Shown: positions 34,662 through 52,400 of the stretch, piece after piece | How the letters are laid out: each line of letters begins with the position of its first letter | Numbering within the stretch: the stretch's first letter is position 1 | NCBI RefSeq assembly: GCF_020497125.1 | Contig: NC_059073.1 | Coordinates: forward strand, 147,073,012 to 147,137,011 | Source of the DNA: Mauremys mutica | Taxonomy: Eukaryota; Chordata; Testudines; Geoemydidae | Length of the DNA stretch: 64,000 nucleotides | Reading direction: 5' to 3' | The notes under the pieces: generated by a model | What the model was told of the DNA's origin: nothing | Databases searched by the model: none | Seen by the model: the letters and a program-made list of their open reading frames with translations, nothing else | Translations under genes and position numbers: made by a program

Positions 34662-36464
34662 AAGGAACTGCGCGGTCTTGGCTGGGTCTCCCCCTCTCAG
34701 CTCCCCCTGGGGCTAGTGACGCGGCTGGGGCAGGGCTGGGGTCTGGGCCTGCCCGTCTCTCGGGGGGAGGCTGTTTGGCTCGGTGACGTGTCTTGCTCTA
34801 ATGAGGCGGCCCCGCGGGACGATCCCCACTTCCTGGCGGATGCTAATTAGGGGGGAAACGGGGGGGGGCAGCGCAGACTGTCACCGCGGTCGGGGAGGGC
34901 GTTTAAAGGGACAAACGCCTCACTATGGGGATGGGGGAGATTGAGCCCCAGCCCGCGGGGTCCCACGTGGCTGAGGCGCCCCAGGGACCCAGCCATGGGC
35001 CCAGCTCCTAACTGTCCGCCAAGGAGGGGGCACCAGGGCTTAATTTGTGCCCTGGTGTGTCTGGGCCGAGCCTGGCACCCCTGGGCCCAGCAGTTCCTGG
35101 GCCGGGTACCCCGGGACCGCTCGAGCCCCAGCGCCTCTTTCCTGGGGTGCACCGCGCCCGGGGGGCACCCAGTGCCAATGACCCCGGCTGGCGTCATACC
35201 AGGGAGCCAGCCCCGTACCGAGGACCCAGCCCCCATCTGCGCTCCCCCCTCCAGGATGGCACCTGGACCGGAGCCTGTCCTCCCCCTCGCTCCTGCTCCG
35301 GGGCCCCCAGCCTGGCGCCACTTTCCCGGGGAAGGTGCCCCCCGTGGGGGGTGAGCAGGGGGCGAGGTGCCAGCCAGGAAGCCGGCAGGTCTCTCATCTG
35401 GGGGGGGCGGGCGGAGTTCCCGGCCGGGCTGGGAGCCAGGGGAAGAAATCCCCCATGGCGCTGGGGGAGCGACACGGCCCCGGCTTGTGCTGGGAGCGGG
35501 GTCGGGTCTATGGGTCTAGGCCCCTCGTTGGTTTAAAGAGACGCGGCGATCGGCCCCCAGCAACACCAGCCCCCGCACTCCCCGGACCCCACCACACCCG
35601 TCCTCTGAGCCCGCCCGGCGAGGCGAGGGTTAAAAGCACCCGCCCAGGCCCGGGGCGGTCCCGGCCACAGGGAGGGGGGGGGCGGGGGCAAGTGACCTAA
35701 CACCGTCTGCCCCGGGCAGCCTGAGCCAGACCCCCCGGAGCGAATGCAAATGGATTACAGCCCCCGCCCCCCGAGTCACCCCTTCCCCATATCCGTCCCT
35801 CCCCGCCCCAGGCCCCCCCCAGTTCCCGAGCGGGTTTTCACACGGGGGCTCCCCCCGGGATGTCCCGGCGCTGCCCTGGGGACCCGCCACCTGCGAACAC
35901 GTGTTCGAGCCGCCCACACTGCGGCGCCCTCGCTTCCAGCTGACCCTGCCTCAGTTTCCCCAACTGCCCTGGGTGTCTCTCACTCCGTCCGAGCTGGATC
36001 CCAGCCCAGGGGAAGCAGCAGTTTGGAACTGGACCGGGGTGGGGGCGGGATCCGGCCGGCCAGGGGCTGCAACTCACGGGCTGGTCCGGGCGCGAAGCGA
36101 CACCGCCGAGCAGACCCTTGGGAGGGACCTGCCGCTAGGACCTCCGTCCCGTCCGCGGGACAGCTCCTGCAGCCCGGGAGTCCACGCTGCTTTGGGGAGC
36201 CGGGGCCAGCGTCTTTGTAACCTGCCGGCCCCGCCCCCGAACCGCCCCGGCCCCGCCCCCCATGCTGCATGGGGAGCCGTGGAGGAGGAGGGGGCGGGGG
36301 TTACTGCCCCAGCCCCACCCCTGGAGCTCCCTCTTTTCCCAGCCCAGGGTACCCTCGCCTGGCATGGTCCGTGCCCAGCCCCGCCCTTGCCACACACAGA
36401 GCCCCACATGGGCCCCCTCGCCAGCAGGAATAGCTGCTTACTCCAAAGCACACAGCAAGTCACA

Positions 36465-36585
36465 GCTGGGGCCCAGAAGTCCTGGCTCCCAGCCCCCCCA
36501 ACCACAATCTCCCACTCCCCTCCCAGAGCCAGGGAGAGAACCCAGGCGTCCCGGCTCCCAGTTCTGTGCTGTAACCACAAGATTT
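36465..36585 (-). repeat. MIR-type SINE head, reverse
   Basis: The + strand reads CCCAGAAGTCCTGGCTCCC, then GAGAGAACCCAGGCGTCC, the reverse complement of the GGGAGCCAGGACTCCTGGGTTCT head. Confidence 0.7.
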
Positions 36586-37771
36586 TAATGCAGGGATGCA
36601 AAGTGCAGGCCGAGGATCAGAGGGTGCCAGCCCCAGTGCCCAGGTGTGGTCAGTCCTCTGGTGAGTGTGTGGGGTGGGGAGGGGGCTGAGTTCATCCTTG
36701 GCCCCTCTCCTGAGCCTCAGGGGCCTTAGACATGGCCACCCACCCATGGAGTCTGGCCTGAGCATTGCAAATGGGCCCAAACACCACCCCCCACCCCCTG
36801 CCGCCAGCCCATCCTACCCGTCCACCAAAGCGGGACACTTTCCCTTTAAATGTGCCAGTTCTTCCCCTCCCCATGGGTGTGTGTGACACAATTACATAGA
36901 TTCAGTAGCTCAGGTTCACCCAGAGTTCACAACCCACTGACCTCCCACTCGCCCTCCCCAGAGGCAGCCGGTGCTAAATAATTAAGGGAGGCTTCAAAAA
37001 TTAGTGTCAGGCTGAGAGAATCTCTGCAGTGCCCCCCTCCCTTCATTCCCCGCCCGCTTTCCTCCTCCCTTTGCAGTCTGCTGCCTCCCCTCCCCCACTC
37101 CTGCCCATTTGGGGGCCTCCCCCCGAGTTCCAGCTCAGCCCCTTGGCCTGGTGCAGTAGCGGCTCTGAATGAGATGGGGGCTGGGCGCTGCCCCGAGGAG
37201 CTCACCCAGCCAGCTCAGCTCTCCTGACTCCCACCCTGGACCCATAAGCCTTCTGCCCCCAAGCCCACCTTCTGCCCCACCTGCCCCTTTCCCTGCTGCT
37301 CTCCTCAAGCAGGCCTCGGGCCCAGCTCTCCTGCAGCAGTGCCCACTCTCAGCCCCTCACGCGTCCACCCTGCCCTGCACCCATGGGTCCATTTCCTGTG
37401 AGCAGCCGCGAGGGAACCCCAGCCCCAGCATGGATACACTCTGAAAGCATGGCCCCCTCCACGTTGGCAGCCGCCCTGACAAGGGGGTGGAGAATCGTCC
37501 ACAGCTCCTGAAGCCCCCCAGAGACCAGCAGCCATTGGACATGTTTTCACTCCCCCTGGCGCCATCCAGGGCTGAATGGGGCAGCGGGGATCTGTCAGTC
37601 CCCCTGGGGCACAGGCAGGCAGGGGACAGCATGCACAGCCCCACACCTGCTGAGCTCTGTCCCAGCACTGCCTTCTTGCTCGTGCAAGCTGGGAAGCAGC
37701 CAGTCGGAGCCCAGCCCAGCTGCAGGAGACCCCAGGGGGGCAGGCGGCCCGGGTGGGATGTCAGGCTCCAG

Positions 37772-38127
37772 CAGGGCCGGCTCTAGCATTTCCGCCGTCC
37801 CAAGCACGGCGGCACGCTACGGGAGGCACTCTAGCGGTCGCCGGTCCCGCAGCTGCAGTGGACCTCCCACAGACGTGCCTGTGGAGGGTCCGCTGGCCCC
37901 GCGGTTCCGGTGGACCTCCCGCAGGCGTGCCTGTGGATGCTCCATCGGAGCCGCGGGACCAGCGGCCCCTCCGCAGGCACGTCTGCGAGAGGTCCACTGG
38001 AGCCGTGGTCCCAGCGGACCCTCTGCAGGTGTGCCTGCGGGAGGTCCGCCGGAGCCGCCTGCCGCCCTCCCGCTGAGACGCCGCCCCAAGTGCGTGCTTG
38101 GCGCGCTGGGGTCTGGAGCCGGCCCTG
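37772..38127. mobile_element. hAT-like family B, copy 3
   Basis: Ends CAGGGCCGGCTCTAG and CTGGAGCCGGCCCTG are inverted, with a perfect 8-bp duplication GGCTCCAG (37764-37771 and 38128-38135). The interior repeats the GGACCTCCCGCAGGCGTGCC type of unit in both orientations. Confidence 0.88.
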
Positions 38128-38773
38128 GGCTCCAGGCCTGCTCGTGGCTCAGCTTTCTGGCTCCTGGGAGCACGTTGCAGGTCCAGGCCGGCTCTTTGAC
38201 CCCCTCTAGGGCCAGAACCACCAGCACTTCCCAGTTGCTCAGTCATGCAGAGAGCTTGGGCAGAATCCCCTCAGAGCCATCCAGGGGCCTCACTCCAGGG
38301 GTTACTGACCCCAGGGCCAAGGCGGTGCAAGCTTGTTTGTCTTCCCCCCGCACCTCTGATCCCCAGTGTCCCCACAGCCCCTCCTGCGGGGGCCATTCTA
38401 GGAGGGGACAGGAGCTGGGCTTGGCGACAGACCAGGGCCACGCCGGGGCCCTGTTTGGAGCAGGATGTGACCCAGGCCTGCCAAGCTGCAGCTAGTGGCA
38501 TCGCCCCTCTGGGGGGCAGGGACAGGCCCACAACGGTGCCGAGGGGCATCCGCCATCGGCACTGACAACCCCCTGCCCAGCTGGCACCTGACCCTGCAGG
38601 CGCCACCTCTCCGCTGGCTGGCATGTGCAAAGGAGCCTGAGTTCTGGGGATGCTCCACAGCCAAGGAGCTGCTGGGAGCCCGGGCACCCCCTGTGAGGAA
38701 GTGGGACTGTTCTTAATGTTTCCTCTGAATACAGGTGCCTGAGTTTCTGGTCGACCCTCTGTTGCCTGGCAAC

Positions 38774-39077
38774 CAGGGCCGGCTCCAGACCCCAGTGCGC
38801 CAAGCGTGCGCTTGGGGCGCCATTTTGCCGGCAGGGCGGCAGGCGGCTCCGGCGGACCTTCCACAGTCATGCCTGCGGAGGGTTCGCTGGTCCCGCAGCT
38901 CGGGTGGACCTCCCCCAGGCATGACTGCGGATGCTCCACCGGAGCCGCGGGACCAGCGGACCCTCCGCAGGCACGTCTGCAAGAGGTCCCCCGGAGCCGT
39001 GGGACCGGCGACCGCCAAAGCGTGCCCCGCGGCGCGCCGCCCTGCTTGGGGCGGCGGGATTCCTAGAGCCGCCCCTG
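38774..39077. mobile_element. hAT-like family B, copy 4
   Basis: Left end CAGGGCCGGCTCCAGACCCC, right end TCCTAGAGCCGCCCCTG, perfect 8-bp duplication CTGGCAAC (38766-38773 and 39078-39085). It lies only about 650 bp from copy 3. The two have different target duplications, so they are separate insertions rather than a tandem duplication. Confidence 0.88.
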
Positions 39078-39099
39078 CTGGCAACTAATGGTCCGGCCC

Positions 39100-39650
39100 T
39101 TCCCCCCTGCAAGGAGATGCTAAAGATGTGGGAGAACAAAGAGGTCAGGTGACCTCCTGGCCCGGGAAAGGAACTCAGCAGAGGAGAAGGGGCTGGAGGG
39201 GGTTTCAGTTTGGAGCTGGCTGGGGACGGGGAGTGAGGGCAGATGTGGGTGTCTGGCTCACTGGGCCCCAGAATGGAGCCAGCTGAGGGGTCCGGTTCTC
39301 TCTACCTACAAGCTCTGTTTTAGACGTGTTCCTGTCATCTAATAAACCTCTGTTTTACTGGCTGGCTGAGAGTCACGTCTGACTGCGAAGTGGGGGTGCA
39401 GGACCCGGTGGCTTCCCCAGGACCCTGCCTGGGCAGACTCGCTGTGGGAAGCGCACGGAGGGGCTTATGCTGAATGCTCCAAGGAGAGACCCAGGAGGTG
39501 AAGCCGTGGGAGCTTCTTGCCCTGAAGACAGTCTGCTCCATGGGAGAGGAGGCTCCCCAAAGTCCTGACTGGCTTTGTGGGGAGCAGTTCCAGAGCATCG
39601 CCACCCCGCAGAGCCCACAGCCCGGGAACTGGGCACTCATGGGGCATGTG
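39100..39650 (+). mobile_element. LTR-like retroelement fragment with polyadenylation signal
   Basis: CTAATAAACCTCTGTTTTACTGG (about 39339-39361), then GAGAGTCACGTCTGACTGCGAAG and GGTGCAGGACCCGGTGGC form a stretch that I recognise as recurring in turtle LTR retroelements. The AATAAA would be the LTR polyadenylation signal. I find no clean ends or target duplication, so the borders are approximate. Confidence 0.45.
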
Positions 39651-41655
39651 GGATCAAGTCCTTTCCCCAGATCGGGGCCGCGAACCCAGCTGACATCCCA
39701 GGAGATGCCCTAGCTGCAACATGGCGTGTCATTCGCTCTGGCTGAGAACTCTGGGGAGAGATGGGCACCGCCCTCAGCCTGGCAGATGCCTGGAGGCCCA
39801 GACCAGCAAGAACTGAAAACCTTTGAGGGGCAGGGCCTACCCCCCCCCAACGCATTTCACTCCTGGCTGGCGGAGGCAGCTGGTTTTCTGGCCCAGGTGC
39901 CAGCTCTCCCGACGCATAGGGGGCAGCCTGGGCACCCAGCTCAGGGGTCCCCTGGGTGCCAGCACTTCTAGGGGTTAGGCACAGCACTGCCTGAGTCCGG
40001 GTGCAAGTGCCCAACCCAGGTGCCAGCCTTTTCCTAAGGACTTGGGGCCCACACCCATAAACAGCAGGACTACCCACCCCCCGGGGGTTCCATTCATTCA
40101 GCGTCTGGGGCAGGAAGGGGGCTGAGATTGCCCATGGAGGGGGGGCTGGGTGTACGGGGTGCCAGCGCCCCCCCCCCCAGAACTGGGCTCCTGAGCCCTC
40201 TCCCCAACCTGGGAAACTCCTAGATGTGGCCCTGCTCTGCCGATCCCTGACTGAGTGGGGAAGGCCAGCCTGGCACAGCCGGGGTGGGCCCGGCCCGGAC
40301 AGGAGTGAGACAGGCAGCTCCCCGCCCATTGCTGATCGCCCCCCTGCAGGAATTACAGCCTTCCCCAGCGAGCCCAACCCCCACCCTGCAGTTACCCGCA
40401 AGCCCCGCTACGTGCCAGCTGCCCTCGGATTGCACCCAGCCTGGCCCCTGCAGCTCACTGCCTCTCTGCTGAGCTCCTGCTGATGCCTGGGCCCTGTACC
40501 CCCTAATGGAAACGTACCAGGAGCTGGCTGGGACCTCCCCCACCTCGTCAGTCAAGCAGGGGAGCAGCTTCCAGGCCAGCTCGCAAGTGATGCTTTTCAC
40601 ACTTCGTTATCTGCCATTTCTGCCGCAGAGGGGGGGTGGAGGGGCAGCCAGCTGCTTACCCAGCTACATGGGGCTGAGCCCCTCCCCCACCTCAGCAGTG
40701 TCAGGCAGGGAAACTGAGGCACAGGTAGATCGTGCTGATCGCCTGGCTCACTCCCCTGCACAGCTGGGGGCCGAGGCCCAGTGACTCATGGGCCTGTCAG
40801 AGGCCCCAAGGGGGCGCAGGGCAGTGGACAGACGTGCAATCCCACCCCTGGACCCCACTCCCCCCCAGTGTTGGGACAGAAGTCCCCCTCCGCACGCCCA
40901 GCCCATACCCCTTCCCAGGGCTGGAACCCAGAAGTCCTGACTCCCACCCAGCTCCTCACACCCTGAAGACATGGGTGGTGACCGTGTGGTTGCGCCCTCA
41001 CCTCCAGTGGGGTGAAGGCCCCAGGGACCCATCAGCCCCCCCCACCCCCCCGCAGAGCGGCGCTGGCAGGAGGCACTGAACCCTGGCTGTCCCCAGCAGG
41101 GACCCTGGGAGGCAGACAGCCCCCCGGCAGAAAGGCTTGAGTGTGATGGGGGGGCCGTTTGTGGTGGGGTCATGGCGGGAACCACCATGAAATATTCATA
41201 GCCCCGCTGCATGCCTGGCACAGAGCCCAGCCAGCTAGGCCCTGGCAGGAGAGACCGAGATGCCAGCGTAGCTTCCCGGGCCTTGGCACGCAACATGGCA
41301 CAGTCTGCCTGTCCAACTCCTCAGCAAGGGGGACTGGGCACCCCCATAGCACCACTGCAGGCCCTTGTCCTGCACCATGGGAGCCAGCTGTGTGCTGTGC
41401 CCCGGCTGTACGCACCCCCTAGACTCAACCCCCCCGTTTCCCCAGACCACCCCTGGACTCCCCTCTCACCCAGCCGCCTGGCCCTATGCCCACAGGACCC
41501 CATCCTGCTGCTGCTGCCGCAGAGGGAGACAGAGCCCTGCTGGCGGGGGTAGGTGGGGGGCAGATAGGAACCACAACCTGCAGAGCTGCTGGTGCCCCCC
41601 TCCGCCGAACCAAGCAACCAGCCAGCCAGGAGTGCAGGGAACGTGGGGCCAGGGG

Positions 41656-41661
41656 TTTATT
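41656..41661 (-). terminator. POLM: POLM polyadenylation signal
   Basis: TTTATT on the + strand is AATAAA on the - strand. It lies about 137 bp beyond the POLM stop codon, a normal distance for a short 3' UTR. Confidence 0.75.
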
Positions 41662-41797
41662 GATCAGCCCTTGGGTCACTCGGGGAACACACGAGCCAGC
41701 CAGCACGGGTGGCAGCAGGGGGCGGTTTCCAGGGCTGGAGAGGAGATTCCTGTGCAGTGAGGGGTCTCTGAGGGGGCAAGTACCCCAGGCCCCGGGC

Positions 41798-48613
<6,816 letters not shown>

Positions 48614-49294
48614 GGCCAGCGGGACCCCAGGCCGGCCAGGCAGGGAGCTGGGGGGACACGAGGGGGGGTGTCAGTGACAGTGTCACAGCAGGGCCCCCTG
48701 GAAGCTCAGCAGGGTCAGGGAGTGGGGCAGAGGCAGGCCAGGGCTGTGGGGAACAGGCGGGTTATGGGGCTGGGGGGGTTATAAGGGGAGCTCTGGGGGA
48801 GGGGGACTGCATGGGGGTTTATGGGGGGCTGGAGGAGGGGCTGGGGGCAAGGGGAGGGAGCTCGGGGAGGGAGCAATGGGGGGCTATATGGGGAGGAGTG
48901 GGATGGGGCAATGGGAGGGGACGGGATCCTGTCTGCCCCCCCCCCGGCCAAACTTCCCCAGCTCAGAAGCGCCGCGTGAGCTTGAGGCGGAAAAGCCCCC
49001 GCCCCACGTGGGTGAGGGACGGGCGAAGCCACGCCCCTTATGCAAATATAGCTCCGCCCGCGCGCCCGGGGGTGCCAGGTGCGAGCCCGGGCCGCTGCTT
49101 CCCCTGCGCCCCTCCCCCCGTCAGGGGCGGGGCCTGGGGCGGGGCTTGCCAGGGGGCGGGGCCGGGGCATGTGGTGATTTGTGCAATTGCAACTCTCATA
49201 TGACCGGCAAAGTTGCGCTTCCTGAAAGTGCGCTGAGGGCTGGGCAGGGGGCAGAGGGCTCGGGGCCGTGCAGCCAGCGGGGCGCAGCCCAGCC
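48614..49294. promoter_or_regulatory. Shared bidirectional promoter of POLM and the GNS-like gene
   Basis: The two start codons are 681 bp apart on opposite strands. The segment nearest the sulfatase (about 48960-49290) is CpG-rich. A palindromic E-box CACGTG lies at 49005-49010, the core of the CLEAR element used by TFEB at lysosomal genes. GC-box-like GGGGCGGGGC sequences lie at about 49125-49165. No TATA box is evident. This is typical of a divergent CpG promoter. Confidence 0.65.
49005..49010. promoter_or_regulatory. E-box CACGTG
   Basis: CACGTG within CCCCACGTGGGT, about 285 bp upstream of the sulfatase start. It could serve TFEB/TFE3 or USF. This is inferred from position and core only. 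Confidence 0.45.
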
Positions 49295-49444
49295 ATGGGG
49301 CACCCGGCGAGCTGGGCTGCCCTGCTGGTGCTGAGCGCAGCCTGGCAGCTGGTGCTGGGGGGCGCAGCAGGAGGGGGCCGGCGGAGCCCGCACAACATCG
49401 TCCTGATCCTGACCGATGACCAGGACACGGAGATCGGGGGCATG
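49295..49444 (+). CDS. GNS-like exon 1
   Basis: Residues 1-50: signal peptide ([16 protein letters not shown] hydrophobic core), then [18 protein letters not shown], whose two aspartates bind the catalytic calcium. The start is chosen at 49295 because of its GCCATGG context and because the signal peptide begins directly after it. Donor GTAAGT, phase 0. Confidence 0.93.
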
Positions 49445-52400
49445 GTAAGTGCCCGGGGCCGCCAGCCCCTGCCCGTCCATAGGGAGCGGGCACCGTTACC
49501 CGGGCCTCGCTGCCAGAGCCACCCGTGTGCTCCCCGTGTCACGGGTCCTGTAACACGGTCACACATGCCACGGTCCCATCCATGCTGCCAGAGCCACCCG
49601 TGTGCTTCCCATGTCACGGGCCCTGTAACATGGTCACATATGCCACGGTCCCATCCATGCTGCCAGAGCCACCCGTGTGCTCCCCGTGTCATGGGCCCTG
49701 TAACATGGTCACACATGCCACAATCCCGTCCATGCTGCCAGAGCCACTTGTGTGCTCCCCGTGTCACGGCCCCTGTCGCACTGATCACTCAGCCATGGCA
49801 TGGTCTCATAGTTGCCCCCCTTTGCAAAGGATCAGTGGCTTCCAGACCCCTGTGAGAGCTGGTGGGACCCCTCTTATGAGCTAAGACTGGGGGTGCAGCT
49901 GACACGGTTCTATCCATGCTGCTAGATAGAGCCACGTTCCACCCACGTCACAGGCCCAGGGGGCACTGTTCGGGGCCCAGCACCGGCCCAGCCCCTCTGC
50001 ATGGCCATGCCATGGCTTAGGCGTGTCATGGGCCCTTGGGGACACAGTAAACACAATGCTACTGCCTGGCCCACCGCCTGGCTACACCGCCCACCCCTGC
50101 CACAGTGGGACTGCCTGTCCCAGCCACGCCTACTACACCTGCCGCAGTGGGACTGACCCAGATAGTGCCAAACTTCCCCTAGACAGGAGCCAGGAGAGCT
50201 GGGTTCTAATCCCGCCTCTGCCAGTGGTTTTGGGCAAGTTACTTCACCGCCCCGGCTCGGTTTCCCCTCTCACCTGTTCAGACTGTGAGCTCTTCAGGGT
50301 GGGGCTGTCTCTCAGAGGGGGGCTGTGTCCGTCCTAATCCCAGTCAGGGCGCTGGTCTCAGCCTGGCAGTTGTTTCAAGTCGGTGGTGTGTGACAGGAGC
50401 TGGGGTGTTTGGCGCGTTCTGTGCAGCTGCGCAAGGTTTATTTAACGCGTGGTTAACCCCGAAGCAGCTGATGGTTCAAACTCAGAGCTGGCGGCTCTGC
50501 CGATCCCGGGGGAGGGGGCAGGAGATCGCCCCTGTTTGGAAGAAAAGCAGGGTCTGAATTGCTCTCCGAAGCGTGGTGCTCCGCGTGGGCGTGTGGTGGG
50601 GTCCGTCTGCCCCAGGAAGGCAAGGAAATCCTGCAGCTGGGTGGGGTTGATGACTGACCATCATTGGCATGCTTGGGAGCTTTGGCATGATGGAGTGAGG
50701 GGGCTGTCCGACCGTCGTGGTGGGAATGGCGGGTCTCATGGTTAACCTCATAGCCCCCCTAGAGACCTGGTGTTTGATCCCAGCCCAGCCACTGAGCAAT
50801 CCTGGGCAAGTCACTTCCCCGCCATGTGCCTCAGTTTCCCCTTGGCAGACAGCTGATGGTCGCTAATCCATGAGCAAATGTCTGTGAGCAGTTCGGGGCT
50901 AGCAGTGCAGAGCCACTCCCAGGTTCACTGTAGCATCGACAGAGGCTTCTGGAATTCGCGCTCTGCGGCGTTGGAGGGCGGGAAATTGCCCCTCTGAGTT
51001 AAAAAACCTGGAGTCCCCCGCCACCCTTTGTGCCTAGCCATTGGCCCCCTCACCTGGAAGCTGTCACCTGGGGCTCTCAAAGGTGGGTCAGTTTCGTTAT
51101 CCCCGTGTTACAGAAGGGAAACTGAGGCACAAAGAGGGACTTGGCCGTGGACTTGCACAGTAAATCAGTGAAACAGCTGTGAACCCAGGCGTCCTGGCTC
51201 CCAACCCCCTACTCTAAGCACTAGACCCCACTCCCATATGCTCGGGGGATGTAAACGCCCTCAGTTGGTGGCACCCATCACTCGTGACCCAGGCAGCACA
51301 ACACACGCCGCTTCCTCCTTCCACTTCTGGTTCTGCTCCTGGGCTCCCAGGGCTGAGCCAGCTGAACTCCGAGGGGAAGCACCCGGTGTCCTGCCCTCTG
51401 GGACGGGAGCCTTCCCCCGGGTCCAGCTGAGCCAGAGCCCGTCTGGGAGCTGCAGGGAGCATGGCTGATCCTGGGCGCTGTGTGTCAGGTCACCTCTACG
51501 CCGGGCGATCGAACATTAACCCTTCGGGCGCTGCCCTGCCCTCACTGCCGTTCCAGCCTGGCTGCTCCACCCCCTTAACACCGCCTACACCTCTGGAGGC
51601 CAGAGCGCAAGGGGACATGCGGGAGGGACCGATCCTGCCCCGGGCGCCGCAGGGTGGACGTGGCAACCAGGGGCCGCAGCCTCAGCTTGGAGCTGTGCTG
51701 GGTGACACCAGCTGAGGCTCTGCCCCCTGATCTCTAGTCCTAGGGGGCTGTGACGCCTGGGTCATGTAGGGGCGTGTACGCGATTCTCTCGCCTTGGCAC
51801 CTTACGCACGTCGCTCCGAGGCCCCGATCCTACACTGAGCGGCCCTGTGGGGCTCGGTGCCAGAGCATGGTCGGCTAGTGGAGATCCGCTTGCTGGGTGG
51901 GCGCCGGGTGCGATCCAGAGGTGCCAGGTGTGTGGGCTGGGGGGTTAGAACAGAGGAGAGCAGCCCTGGGGGAGCAGCAGTCACCCCCCTCCTCTCTCGC
52001 CTTCGGCCCCTCTGGGTCCAGCTCCGAGCCCGGGGGCCAGGGTCTGATTCTGGTGCACTGCCCTCGGGGTGAATCACAAGTGACAGCCCGGGAATCAATG
52101 GAGCAGAGCCAGTGGGGGAGGAGAATTGCACTCCAAGGACCAGGCAGGGGACAGTGGCTGGGCCCAGGTCGGATCTCGGAGTTGGATTTGGATCCCGGTG
52201 TCAATCTGAAGTGACTTTGGATGTAGCCCAGTCTGGGCTCTGAGCCCGCCCTGCCCTCAGAGCTGCTGTTTAGTATTGCCCTCATCACGGGCCTCCAGAG
52301 CCAGCCTTGTGCAACCCCTGCCCTTCCCACTGTGCAAACGCTGGGCTGAGCAGAGGGGCCAAGAGTTCAGCCCCGGACCTCGCCTCCCACCTGAGCTCTC

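Noticed and set aside
33954..34850. Long open frame of 298 codons on the + strand
   Set aside because: It runs through CpG-rich sequence and the 64-67-bp tandem array. The translation is low-complexity and repeats [12 protein letters not shown] or EPGLLGS-like phrases. No family motif is seen.
35901..36689. Open frame of 262 codons on the + strand
   Set aside because: The composition is Pro/Ala/Arg-rich as expected from GC-rich DNA, it crosses a reverse MIR head, and other frames are open too. No domain is recognised.
49511..49785. CRISPR-like regular repeat
   Set aside because: The 75-bp units are contiguous with no unique spacers. This is a minisatellite in a vertebrate intron.
48715..49788. 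Open frame of 357 codons on the - strand across the POLM/sulfatase promoter
   Set aside because: Its N-terminal half is the translation of the 75-bp minisatellite and the rest is antisense to the promoter and sulfatase exon 1. It is an artefact of a repeat period divisible by three.
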